Shown piece by piece: positions 1 through 7,441 of a DNA stretch of 15,467 nucleotides. Source of the stretch: DTU018 sp029550685 (GTDB taxonomy: Bacteria > Bacillota > Syntrophomonadia > Syntrophomonadales > Syntrophomonadaceae); the NCBI GenBank assembly GCA_035412805.1, contig DAONVO010000052.1, positions 1-15,467 on the forward strand, given 5' to 3'. The notes under the pieces are model-generated. The model was not told the origin of the DNA. It was given only the letters and a program-made list of their open reading frames with translations, and did not search any database. Each line of letters starts with the position of its first letter. Position 1 is the stretch's first letter. The translations under genes were made by a program, and so were the position numbers.

Positions 1-26
1 AGAAAAGTTCTTCGGGTAATGGTCAT
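1..26 (-). CDS. N-terminus of a leftward gene, probable Tat-exported protein (partial)
   Basis: A leftward ATG at 26-24 is preceded by a strong purine-rich ribosome site (GAGGAGGAG, about 30-39). Only eight residues are inside the window: MTITRRTF. The T-R-R-x-F pattern is the core of a twin-arginine signal ((S/T)RRxFLK), so the product may be a folded, often cofactor-containing exported protein; eight residues cannot prove it. A sigmaA-like promoter (79-108) and a perfect palindrome (49-73) lie directly upstream, so the gene looks regulated. It is divergent from splB. The product cannot be named from this window. Confidence 0.5.
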
Positions 27-48
27 TCTCGCTCCTCCTCAACTTATT

Positions 49-73
49 TATACCTATACCCCCTATAGGTATA
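49..73. promoter_or_regulatory. Palindromic operator, CsoR/CstR-like
   Basis: Perfect 10-bp inverted repeat, TATACCTATA (49-58) and TATAGGTATA (64-73), around a CCCCC spacer. It contains ATACC-N7-GGTAT (56-72), which resembles operators of the CsoR/CstR (DUF156) repressors that sense copper or persulfide. It covers the predicted start of the leftward transcript, a position suited to repression. The family assignment is inferred from the motif. Confidence 0.55.
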
Positions 74-78
74 TTTAA

Positions 79-108
79 ATATTAAGCAGCCCTCCTCCAG
101 TTTGTCAA
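79..108 (-). promoter_or_regulatory. SigmaA-type promoter of the leftward partial gene
   Basis: On the minus strand a consensus -35 TTGACA (108-103) is followed after 18 bases by TAATAT (84-79, 4 of 6 to TATAAT). The predicted start falls at about 72, inside the palindrome at 49-73. Confidence 0.5.
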
Positions 109-122
109 CCATTAAAGAGAAG

Positions 123-152
123 AAATGGTTTACACCCCTCCCGGCCATACTA
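123..152 (+). promoter_or_regulatory. SigmaG-like (forespore) promoter of splB
   Basis: The -10 CATACTA (146-152) is a perfect fit to the sigmaG pattern CATnMTA. It lies 18 bases after AAATG (123-127), 4 of 5 to the sigmaG -35 GHATR. The wider GGCCATACTA (143-152) also fits the sigmaF -10 pattern GGnnAnAHTR. Predicted start is near 159. In Bacillus subtilis the splAB operon is transcribed by sigmaG, so motif and gene agree. Confidence 0.6.
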
Positions 153-196
153 TGTAAAAAGAACAAAAGGTTTGCCCGGTTGAGGAGGTATTTTTT

Positions 197-1228
197 ATGG
201 CGGTAGCTGGACAATTGAAGCGAGTATTTTTTGAAAAAGAAGCTTTGGATTATCCTATGGGAAGGCGAATATACCAGCGGATACAGGATGATGGCTATGA
301 GATACAGTTTCTGCGCTCCCATAACCGGGTAACTGGCATCCCCGGCAATACCCCTCGTGAGGCCTTCTTTCAGGGTAAAAGCACTTTAGTAGTCGGAGTC
401 CGCAAGACCCTGGATTTTGCTCCCTGCAAACCATCGGCTCATTACCAGCTGCCCCTGGTAACCGGATGCGAAGGAATCTGTGAATACTGCTATCTCAATA
501 CACAGTTGGGTAAAAAACCCTATACCCGTATATATGTAAATGTAGAGGAAATATTGAACCAAGCTGCAGTGCTGATATCTCAACGTCAACCTGAGATTAC
601 CGTGTTCGAAGCGGCAGCTACTTCTGACCCGGTATCAGTGGAACCCTACTCTGGGTCCCTGACCCGGGCTATAGCGTTTTTTGCTGAACAGGAATACGGC
701 CGTTTGCGGTTCGTGACCAAGTTTGCTTACGTGGATTCATTCTTAAAGCTGAATCACCGAGGTCACACCCGGATACGCTACAGCATTAACTCTGATAGAG
801 TAATCCGCAGCTATGAACATCGCACCCCCAGCCTTCAGCAGCGTTTGCAGGCATTAAGCCGCGTTATTGCAGCCGGTTATCCCAGTGGGGTCATCATAGC
901 TCCGGTAATCCTTACCCCAGGCTGGCAGCAGGATTACAGTGATCTTTTACATCAACTGGCTGATCATTTGGATTACTCACCGAAAATGGACTTCGCTTTT
1001 GAAGTCATATCCCATCGCTTTACTACTCGCGCACGCAGTAATATTCTGGACGTTTTCCCCCACACTGATTTGCCTATGGACGAAACCACTGACCGGAAAT
1101 ACAAATACGGTCAGTTTGGTTACGGAAAGTATGTTTACACCGGAGAACTGCTGGAGGAAATGAAGGCATTCTTTAGAGAAGAAATTAATAGACTATTCCC
1201 CCAGGCTGCTATCAATTACCTGATTTAG
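197..1228 (+). CDS. splB: Spore photoproduct lyase (radical SAM DNA repair)
   Basis: 343 aa, full length for the family. The enzyme reverses 5-thyminyl-5,6-dihydrothymine in the DNA of germinating spores using an S-adenosylmethionine radical. The 4Fe-4S motif is C91-EGI-C95-EY-C98, followed by Tyr99; Tyr97 and Tyr99 match the tyrosines implicated in radical transfer in B. subtilis. Conserved blocks KPSAHY, GRLRFVTKF and the C-terminal KYGQFGYGKYVY are present. The catalytic hydrogen donor, Cys141 in B. subtilis (FEASCTSD), is replaced by Ala141 here (FEAAATSD, codon 617-619), whereas Cys77 stands where B. subtilis has Ser. No splA is seen upstream. The start follows GAGGAGG (182-188) at good spacing. 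Identity is secure; normal chemistry is not. Confidence 0.95.
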   Translation: MAVAGQLKRVFFEKEALDYPMGRRIYQRIQDDGYEIQFLRSHNRVTGIPGNTPREAFFQGKSTLVVGVRKTLDFAPCKPSAHYQLPLVTGCEGICEYCYLNTQLGKKPYTRIYVNVEEILNQAAVLISQRQPEITVFEAAATSDPVSVEPYSGSLTRAIAFFAEQEYGRLRFVTKFAYVDSFLKLNHRGHTRIRYSINSDRVIRSYEHRTPSLQQRLQALSRVIAAGYPSGVIIAPVILTPGWQQDYSDLLHQLADHLDYSPKMDFAFEVISHRFTTRARSNILDVFPHTDLPMDETTDRKYKYGQFGYGKYVYTGELLEEMKAFFREEINRLFPQAAINYLI

Positions 1229-1408
1229 ATTTAAACATTCAGCTGACTTAAACCCTTTCTTTCAGCACTCCTGGGCCAACGCCACTCCATCTTCCTAATC
1301 ATGCCATGCTAGCTAAATCTGGACCTTGAACATGAAAAATAACCGGAAGTAGCAATCTGATGGTATACTTGATACTGATAATGCATATTACAGGAGTGAA
1401 TTTGATAG

Positions 1409-2617
1409 ATGAAGTATCTGGTGATCCTGGCTGATGGTATGGCTGATGAACCGCAGGCCCAATTAAAAGGATTAACCCCTTTGCAGGCTGCCTCAACTCC
1501 TAATTTGGACAAGCTGGCTCGAACCGCTCATATCGGTCAAGTGAACACTATTCCGGCAGATTATCCTCCGGGCAGCGATGTTGCTAACCTGAGTGTCCTG
1601 GGGTATAACCCGGCAGAGTATTATACCGGGCGCTCTCCTTTGGAAGCGGTCAGTATGGGGGTCGAGCTGAGTGATAATGATCTGGCTATCCGCTGCAATC
1701 TAGTTACCTTATCAGAGGAAGAAAACTACGCTGATAGGACCATGATAGATTACAGCTCCGGTGAAATCAGCACAGCTGAGAGTCATGAACTGATGAAATC
1801 AATAGCTGAGGAACTGGGGAGCGCAACCTTTCAGTTTTATCCGGGTATCAGCTATCGCCACCTTCTGGTATGGCGAAACGGCCGCGGCAGTGATCTGCAG
1901 CTGACTCCTCCCCATGATATCATCGGCCAGCCTGTAACAGCTTATCTACCCAGTGGCAACCAAGGGGCTCTTCTGCTGGAACTCATGATGAAAAGCCAAG
2001 GCATTTTACGTGATCATCCTGTAAACCAGCAACGCAAAAGGGAAGGCCATCCTCCCGCCACTTCTATCTGGCTGTGGGGAGAAGGTGTGCGGCCTTCTCT
2101 GCCCACTTTTCAAGAATTGTATGGGCTGTCCGGATCGGTAGTGGCCGCTGTTGATTTGGTAAAAGGCTTGGGTATCTGTGCAGGTTTGAAACCGGTAACG
2201 GTGGAAGGTGCTACCGGAGCGGTTGTGACTAATTTTGCAGGAAAAATCGATGCGGCCCTGCAGTGCTTGCATCATGGGGATGACTTTGTTTATGTCCACA
2301 TCGAATCACCCGATGAAGCAGGACATCAAGGCAATTTGGAGACTAAAATCTGGAGCATCGAGCAAATTGACCAGCAAGTAATTGGCCCACTTTGTGAAGA
2401 TCTGGCGAGTTTTGAGCATATTAGAGTACTAGTTATGCCAGATCACCCTACTCCTTTGCGCATTCGCACTCATAGCAGTGACCCGGTTCCCTACTTGCTG
2501 TTTGACAGTAAGCATCCTAGTCAATCTGGTCCTCAAAAATATGATGAGGTAGCCGCTCGCCAGGGGATATTCATTGCTGAGGGTCACCAGTTGATGAGAT
2601 ATTTTATAAAAGGATAG
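1409..2617 (+). CDS. apgM: Cofactor-independent phosphoglycerate mutase, archaeal type / proposed homoserine kinase
   Basis: 402 aa, alkaline-phosphatase superfamily, COG3635-like. It probably interconverts 2- and 3-phosphoglycerate in the cytoplasm without 2,3-bisphosphoglycerate. Visible metal and catalytic motifs: D9 in LADGMAD, Ser56 in GSDVANLSVLGY (likely phosphorylated serine), D302 and H306 in ESPDEAGHQGN, D345-H346 in VMPDHPTP, and H355. The bacterial branch of this family has been named 'proposed homoserine kinase' (TIGR02535) because it often sits beside threonine genes. Here it converges on thrC, but a GHMP homoserine kinase also occurs at 10647-11546. The start has AGGAGTG (about 1391-1397) upstream. 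Family is sure; substrate is open. Confidence 0.88.
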   Translation: MKYLVILADGMADEPQAQLKGLTPLQAASTPNLDKLARTAHIGQVNTIPADYPPGSDVANLSVLGYNPAEYYTGRSPLEAVSMGVELSDNDLAIRCNLVTLSEEENYADRTMIDYSSGEISTAESHELMKSIAEELGSATFQFYPGISYRHLLVWRNGRGSDLQLTPPHDIIGQPVTAYLPSGNQGALLLELMMKSQGILRDHPVNQQRKREGHPPATSIWLWGEGVRPSLPTFQELYGLSGSVVAAVDLVKGLGICAGLKPVTVEGATGAVVTNFAGKIDAALQCLHHGDDFVYVHIESPDEAGHQGNLETKIWSIEQIDQQVIGPLCEDLASFEHIRVLVMPDHPTPLRIRTHSSDPVPYLLFDSKHPSQSGPQKYDEVAARQGIFIAEGHQLMRYFIKG

Positions 2618-2629
2618 AGATTAAAAGTT

Positions 2630-2658
2630 AAGGACCGGCTTGATATCCGGTCCTTTTT
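2630..2658 (+). terminator. Rho-independent terminator between apgM and thrC
   Basis: Stem AAGGACCGG (2630-2638) / CCGGTCCTT (2647-2655), 8-base loop, then T's to 2658. It ends apgM transcription. On the minus strand the hairpin also follows the thrC stop (2661-2659) and has an A/T-rich tail, so it may act in both directions. Confidence 0.85.
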
Positions 2659-4158
2659 CTATAACTGGAGGAAATCCAGTACGGTTTGTTCCATGTCCTC
2701 AGCCTTGGTACGAGTTTTATGTCTGATCTCCCGGTTTTCAAGACCCTCAATGCCTTTAGGAATCTGAATACCGGTGGCCGTGGAAAGCATGTTTAGCAGG
2801 GTGAACTCATCCTTACCCTGGATCAATTCAGGGCTGAATAATGCCTGGGCCACGCTGCTGCCAAATTTAAAGGGACTGGCAGTGGACATTATCGCCGTGG
2901 GTGTACTATCGGCGGTCTCCTTCTGGTAGTTTTGGTAAACCTGAACCGCAACGGCTGTATGAGTGTCCAGAAGATAGCGCCACTCTTCCCAAACTGCGCG
3001 AATGGTCATCAGAGTCTGGTCATCATTGCAATAGTCAGCCCAGAAAATACTCTGTACTTTATTTTTAGTTTCTGGATCTATTTCATAACGTCCCTGGTTT
3101 TTCAACTGCTCCATCCAAACCGAAACTTTCCCTGCGTCGTGTCCGGTGATTTCAAATAAAAGGCGTTCCAGGTTGGAAGATATCAATATATCCATAGAAG
3201 GTGATAAGGTCTTTTCAAACCGCCGGTTGCGATCGTAGATCCCGGTGCGGATAAAGTCAGTCAGTACATTGTTGGCATTGGAAGCACATATGAGCCTATT
3301 TATGGGAACACCCATCATACCAGCATAATAGGCGCCAAGTATGTTGCCAAAGTTGCCGGTGGGCACCACGAAGTTCACTGGTTGTCCTGCTTCCACAACT
3401 CCCTGACCTAGCAAATCCACATAAGCGGATACATAGTATACTATCTGGGGAACCAGACGGCCCCAGTTTATGGAGTTGGCCGATGACAGTTTCAAACCGT
3501 GATCGGCCAGATGATTATTAAAGGAAGGATTGCCAAAGATACGCTTGACTCCGCTTTGGGCATCATCAAAATTGCCGGCTACCGCAGCTACAAAAACATT
3601 GCTGCCTTCCTGGGTAACCATCTGCCTTTTTTGCACCTCGCTCACTCCTTCGTCAGGATAAAAGACGATGATGCGGGTGCGGTCAACATCCTTAAAACCC
3701 TCCAGGGCAGCTTTTCCGGTATCTCCGGAAGTAGCCACCAGAATAACTATATCGCCGGCTTCCTCTGTTTTGGCCATACTCAGGGTAAGCAAATGAGGCA
3801 GCATCTGGAGAGCCATATCTTTGAAGGCACAGGTGGGTCCATGCCACAATTCCTGTATGAAAACTTGGTCATGCAGTTTAACCAAAGGAGCAATCTGGGG
3901 ATCATCAAACCGCTTACTATGATAGGCAGCATTCACACATTTATTCAACTCATCTTGGGTAAACTCAGGTAGAAACGGCCGCAGTATGTGCGCGGCTCTT
4001 TGCTGGTAATTACTCTTCTGCAGCTGCAGCCAGTCTTCTTCATTAAGGCGGGGCAGTATCTCGGGAACAAAAAGACCCCCGTCAGCAGCTATGCCCATGG
4101 TTATCGCCTGAGCAGCACTCACTGGATCAGTTTTACCCCGGCTGCTGAAGTACAACAT
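2659..4158 (-). CDS. thrC: Threonine synthase
   Basis: 499 aa, the longer E. coli/yeast-like class. A cytoplasmic PLP enzyme converting O-phosphohomoserine to threonine and phosphate, the last step of the pathway. The PLP lysine is K113 in HGPTCAFKDMALQ. TSGDTGKA (143-150) is the substrate loop and GNFGN (268-272) binds the cofactor phosphate. The start is ATG with GGAGG about 8 bases upstream. It stands apart from hom-thrB-lysC, alone on its strand and convergent with apgM. A weak promoter candidate lies upstream on the minus strand (TTGGTT 4260-4255, 17 bases, GATAAG 4237-4232), with a 6-bp hairpin in the leader (4206-4225). I see no T-box or threonine attenuator peptide. Confidence 0.96.
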   Translation of the reverse strand: MLYFSSRGKTDPVSAAQAITMGIAADGGLFVPEILPRLNEEDWLQLQKSNYQQRAAHILRPFLPEFTQDELNKCVNAAYHSKRFDDPQIAPLVKLHDQVFIQELWHGPTCAFKDMALQMLPHLLTLSMAKTEEAGDIVILVATSGDTGKAALEGFKDVDRTRIIVFYPDEGVSEVQKRQMVTQEGSNVFVAAVAGNFDDAQSGVKRIFGNPSFNNHLADHGLKLSSANSINWGRLVPQIVYYVSAYVDLLGQGVVEAGQPVNFVVPTGNFGNILGAYYAGMMGVPINRLICASNANNVLTDFIRTGIYDRNRRFEKTLSPSMDILISSNLERLLFEITGHDAGKVSVWMEQLKNQGRYEIDPETKNKVQSIFWADYCNDDQTLMTIRAVWEEWRYLLDTHTAVAVQVYQNYQKETADSTPTAIMSTASPFKFGSSVAQALFSPELIQGKDEFTLLNMLSTATGIQIPKGIEGLENREIRHKTRTKAEDMEQTVLDFLQL

Positions 4159-4263
4159 CGGGCTAACCTCCTTAACATTACAACTATTCGTATCAATTAA
4201 TTCTACCTAAAAGCTGCTGTTTAGGAAAGATCTTATCAGAGTCTGATTTGACCCAACCAAGCT

Positions 4264-4292
4264 TTGAAAAGACTGCTTCCTTAGTTTATTAT
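4264..4292 (+). promoter_or_regulatory. SigmaA promoter of the DUF2726 gene
   Basis: TTGAAA (4264-4269), a 17-base spacer and TATTAT (4287-4292), both 5 of 6 to consensus. The predicted start near 4299 would leave only about 9 bases before the TTG at 4308, which favours the ATG at 4335 as start of the gene. Confidence 0.65.
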
Positions 4293-4334
4293 GTATAGGG
4301 GAAGGCTTTGAATCGGTCTATGAGGAGGATGCAG

Positions 4335-4889
4335 ATGGCGCAGCTGGTAGTAGCCATAGTATTAATATTAGCAGCCAAGTTAGTGTACGATATCATTCGT
4401 GAACAAATTAAGGTAAACAAGCAGACCAAACCCAAGGGCGGGGAGATTATTGATTTAAGCGAGAACTGGGTTGATATTAACAACCTGCCTTACCGCAAAC
4501 GTGACCAGCTATTAAACGCCCGCGAGATAATGGTTTACCAGGCGGTTGTGGACAGCATCGGCAATGCTCCTTATATTGTACTCCCCAAGGTGCGCCTGGC
4601 AGACATTATTCAGCTATCTGCTGATGCTAACAACCGTCAGGAGCATGCCCAGCGAGTTAAGGAAAAAAGTGTTGACTTGTTAATCTGCCAGACCCCAGAC
4701 CTGACCCCGGTTCTGGTCCTGCAGGTTGAACCCCCCAGCGTAGACGGAAAGCGCAAATTTCGCGGGGATAGATTTGTACGGCAATCCCTGCAGGCAGCCG
4801 GCATACCCGCTTTGATGATCAACCCCAACCATTTGCCTGATGCCGAAGAAATCATGAGTTTACTCACCGGTGAGAAAGCTAAGGCCTAA
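4335..4889 (+). CDS. DUF2726 protein, membrane-anchored, restriction-endonuclease-like
   Basis: 184 aa from ATG 4335, which has a perfect GAGGAGG (4322-4328) six bases upstream; the TTG at 4308 is a poor alternative. Residues 3-20 form one N-terminal membrane segment followed by basic residues, so the domain probably faces the cytoplasm. Residues about 55-165 resemble DUF2726, often fused to helicase or topoisomerase-type zinc modules and considered PD-(D/E)XK nuclease-like. Candidate positions: E64 in LNAREIMVYQAV, D114 in KSVDLLIC, and Q130-V-E132 where the family commonly has E-x-D, then D145. The changed triad may mean altered or lost catalysis. It may be co-transcribed with the phosphodiesterase 67 bases downstream. 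Function unknown. Confidence 0.7.
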   Translation: MAQLVVAIVLILAAKLVYDIIREQIKVNKQTKPKGGEIIDLSENWVDINNLPYRKRDQLLNAREIMVYQAVVDSIGNAPYIVLPKVRLADIIQLSADANNRQEHAQRVKEKSVDLLICQTPDLTPVLVLQVEPPSVDGKRKFRGDRFVRQSLQAAGIPALMINPNHLPDAEEIMSLLTGEKAKA

Positions 4890-4956
4890 ATCAGGTAATA
4901 CATTTCACTTTGTGCCGCATAATTATGTTTAAGTATCATTTCCTGAGGTATTAATC

Positions 4957-5655
4957 ATGTCCCAATACCTGCGAGTTGTCAGCTACAACATCCATCACGG
5001 TACCGATGCATATGATAATCCCAGTATGGATGGAATTGCTGAAGTGCTGGCCCGCTTGGATGCGGATATAATAGCTTTGCAGGAAGTGGACATGAACCGC
5101 CCGCGCAGCGGAGGAAAAAAACAGGCCGCTGAATTAGCCCGGCGGCTGGAAATGGGATATGTATTCGGTGCAGCCAAGCACTATCGCGGAGGCGCATATG
5201 GCAATGCGGTCTTAAGCCGCTTTCCCATAGCAGCATTTGAAACCATTCCCCTGCCCGACCCCGGGGAAGATCGCTGCTGCCTGCAAGTTCAGATCAAGGT
5301 GGCTAACCATATCCTGGGATTCTTTGCCCTGCATCTGGGATTGAACCAGGAACTGAGACTGCTGCATCTTCAGCAGCAGGTCCTGCCCAATGTACTTAGC
5401 TTCCCTGGCCCAGCCATTCTGGCAGGTGATTTTAATGCCGTCAGTAACCAGCCGGAAATTCGGCTGGTTACCCAGCATCTCACCGATTGTTTTGACTTTA
5501 ACTGCGGCGGACCTATCAATACCTTTTCATCCCCACACCCGGTAGCGCGCCTTGACTACATTTTTGTTAATTCCCAGATACATGTTCGCCAGCACTATAT
5601 AACGAATACCGATGCCTCCGACCATTTTCCAGTAACCGCTGATCTTATTCTCTAA
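4957..5655 (+). CDS. Endonuclease/exonuclease/phosphatase (EEP) family protein
   Basis: 232 aa, close to the minimal EEP domain. These Mg-dependent enzymes cleave phosphodiester or phosphomonoester bonds in nucleic acids, phosphoinositides or sphingomyelin. All hallmark residues are visible: N11 in SYNIHHG, E43 in LQEVD, YGNAVLSR (81-88), H126 in FFALHLG, D158 and N160 in AGDFNA, D200 in LDYIFV, and D222-H223 in SDHFP. There is no signal peptide, so it is likely cytoplasmic. The substrate cannot be told; the small, tail-less form resembles general EEP hydrolases more than exonuclease III or AP endonucleases. The ribosome site (TGAGGT before ATG) is weak, which fits translation from a shared message with the DUF2726 gene. 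A perfect 11-bp hairpin lies inside the gene at 5444-5471. Confidence 0.85.
   Translation: MSQYLRVVSYNIHHGTDAYDNPSMDGIAEVLARLDADIIALQEVDMNRPRSGGKKQAAELARRLEMGYVFGAAKHYRGGAYGNAVLSRFPIAAFETIPLPDPGEDRCCLQVQIKVANHILGFFALHLGLNQELRLLHLQQQVLPNVLSFPGPAILAGDFNAVSNQPEIRLVTQHLTDCFDFNCGGPINTFSSPHPVARLDYIFVNSQIHVRQHYITNTDASDHFPVTADLIL
5444..5471 (+). repeat. Perfect 11-bp inverted repeat inside the EEP gene
   Basis: GTAACCAGCCG (5444-5454) and CGGCTGGTTAC (5461-5471) around the loop GAAATT. It encodes residues just after the catalytic GDFN motif. There is no T tract after it, so it is not a normal terminator. Confidence 0.8.
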
Positions 5656-5657
5656 AA

Positions 5658-6422
5658 TCAGTCCCCTTGATAAGCCATCAGTTCCTTCAGTGTTACCAGG
5701 CGATACCCCTGTTTATGAAGTTCATCGATCAAGACCGGCAGAGCCCGTATGGTCAGACTCCGGTTCAATGTCCCATCATGGGCCAGAATAATGGCTCCAG
5801 GTTTCACCTTTTTCATAACCCGTTTAACCACATCTTTAACCGTGCGGTCGTTTTTGTTTTCCATTGCCACCGTCCACAGAACCACCTGGTAGCCATTGAG
5901 TTGGGCAGTCTTTACTACTTCATTGTTGTACAGCCGCTTGGGAGGCCGAAAATAGCTGGGACTCCTTCCTGTCACCCGGTGAATTACCCTTTCGCAGCGA
6001 ATTAGTTCCTCATAGAAGGAGACCGGCTCCCTCTGATCCAGTTCCGGATGAGAGTAGGTATGATTCTCTATCTCGTGGCCTTCCAGTATCGCTTGTTCAA
6101 CCAATCCGGGAAACCTTTCTGCTGATTCCCCAATAACAAAAAAGGTGGCTTTCACCTCTTTCTTAGCCAAAATATCTAAAACATCAGGGGTAAAGCGAGG
6201 ATCAGGCCCATCATCAAAAGTTAAAGCGATTATTCTCTCTCCCCTGGTATCTACCTGGGTTATTAGATTTCCCCCGCCCATATTCTTGGCCAAAAACACC
6301 GTTTTGGCCGCTTCTGTATCATCTATATACCGATACATGTATAGTCCAGCCATTACAAACAAGGCTGCCAGACCGGCTAACCAAAGCCAGTTTATTCTCC
6401 ATATCCTTTCCACACCGATCAC
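5658..6422 (-). CDS. Polysaccharide deacetylase (NodB domain), membrane-anchored
   Basis: 254 aa. Residues about 11-30 form an N-terminal membrane anchor; the NodB domain occupies about 63-250 and should lie outside the membrane, removing acetyl groups from peptidoglycan or another amino-sugar polymer. Metal and catalytic motifs: D70-D71 in TFDDGPDP, H121 and H125 in HTYSH, R159-P-P, W183, and H215 in LAHDG, all intact. It converges on the EEP gene with a 2-base gap and no terminator. The GTG at 6422 has only a weak ribosome site (ATAGG); a GTG three codons later (6413) follows AGGGTGATC, complementary to the 16S end, and may be the true start. The residues around the DDGP motif do not look like PdaB. 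Confidence 0.9.
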   Translation of the reverse strand: MIGVERIWRINWLWLAGLAALFVMAGLYMYRYIDDTEAAKTVFLAKNMGGGNLITQVDTRGERIIALTFDDGPDPRFTPDVLDILAKKEVKATFFVIGESAERFPGLVEQAILEGHEIENHTYSHPELDQREPVSFYEELIRCERVIHRVTGRSPSYFRPPKRLYNNEVVKTAQLNGYQVVLWTVAMENKNDRTVKDVVKRVMKKVKPGAIILAHDGTLNRSLTIRALPVLIDELHKQGYRLVTLKELMAYQGD

Positions 6423-6554
6423 CCTATGAACCTATCGTTGTCCGCTAATAGTGTGCCCGGAAAGAATGCTTATCTATAAAAGAATCATTTATTGTGTTTT
6501 AAGAACCGTTCACTTTACAATTATAGTGACATAATACGATAGGCGGGTTATGCA

Positions 6555-7394
6555 TTGGTGGTAGATAAACAGTATTCATCTGATATTGAAGCAATATTGT
6601 CCCATAGATACGATAATGGGGCTGACCTGTGGGCTACTCCTGATAAGCGTCTGCAAAAGGGTGCCCCGTTCTCTACCTTGGAAAGCGTTGGGATGTTGTT
6701 GGAATTGGGAATGGAACCCACTGACCCCTTGCTCAAGGAGTGTGCCGAATTGATTCTCAGCACCTGGAGAGAAGATGGGCGTTTCAAACTGTCACCCCAA
6801 GGTGCTATTTACCCGTGCCATACTGTGAGCGCAGCCGAAGTACTTTGCTGCATGGGCTATGCGGACGATGCCAGACTGCAGAAAACCTTCGAACATCTTT
6901 TGGATATCCAGCATTCCGACGGAGGTTGGCGCTGCAACAAGTTCAGCTTTGGCCGGGGCCCCGAGACAGAGTTTTCAAATCCCTTACCAACCCTCAAAGC
7001 CCTTAATGCCTTTCGCTTTACCGATTATCTTAACCGCGAGCCAGCCCTGGACAAGGCGGTGGATTTTTTACTGGAACATTGGACCATCAAGAAGCCTATC
7101 GGGCCCTGTCATTATGGAATAGGCACATTGTTCATGCAGGTTGAATATCCCTTCCGTAATTACAACCTTTTTTATTACGTCTACGTTTTATCCTTTTATA
7201 ACCGGGCTAAACAAGATGAACGTTTCTTAGAAGCTTTAACGGCACTGGAATCCAAAATGGCCAATGGGCAGATCGTGGTGGAGCGCGTGGTTCCAAAACT
7301 GGCCAAGTTGTCCTTTTGTCACAAAGGAAAACCAAGTGAGTTGGCCACCAAGCGCTATCATGAGATCATCAACAATATCAGCAACAGTAATTAA
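6555..7394 (+). CDS. Prenyltransferase/terpene-cyclase-like alpha-alpha toroid protein, function unknown
   Basis: 279 aa, no signal peptide. Helical repeats of squalene-cyclase/protein-prenyltransferase type are visible: REDGRFKLSPQGAIYPCHT (about 72-90) and QHSDGGWRCNKFSFGRG (about 119-135) have the [DG]G-aromatic turn between helices, as in QW motifs. It lacks the DxDD motif of squalene-hopene cyclases and is about half their length. Three Cys-His pairs occur, C88-H89, C185-H186 and C255-H256, which could bind a metal as in farnesyltransferase beta, though the spacing is different. Start is TTG 6555 or GTG 6558; the ribosome site (GGCGGG) is mediocre. It is divergent from the deacetylase. 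A domain-level call only. Confidence 0.6.
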   Translation: MVVDKQYSSDIEAILSHRYDNGADLWATPDKRLQKGAPFSTLESVGMLLELGMEPTDPLLKECAELILSTWREDGRFKLSPQGAIYPCHTVSAAEVLCCMGYADDARLQKTFEHLLDIQHSDGGWRCNKFSFGRGPETEFSNPLPTLKALNAFRFTDYLNREPALDKAVDFLLEHWTIKKPIGPCHYGIGTLFMQVEYPFRNYNLFYYVYVLSFYNRAKQDERFLEALTALESKMANGQIVVERVVPKLAKLSFCHKGKPSELATKRYHEIINNISNSN

Positions 7395-7441
7395 TCATTT
7401 CTTACCTTACTCTTAAATGAGAACTTCTTGCCTTAATGAGG

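Noticed and set aside
4159..4300. T-box or threonine attenuator ahead of thrC
   Set aside because: The leader is short, no T-box AGGGTGGNACCGCG sequence, no Thr-rich peptide and no terminator/antiterminator pair; only a 6-bp hairpin is seen.
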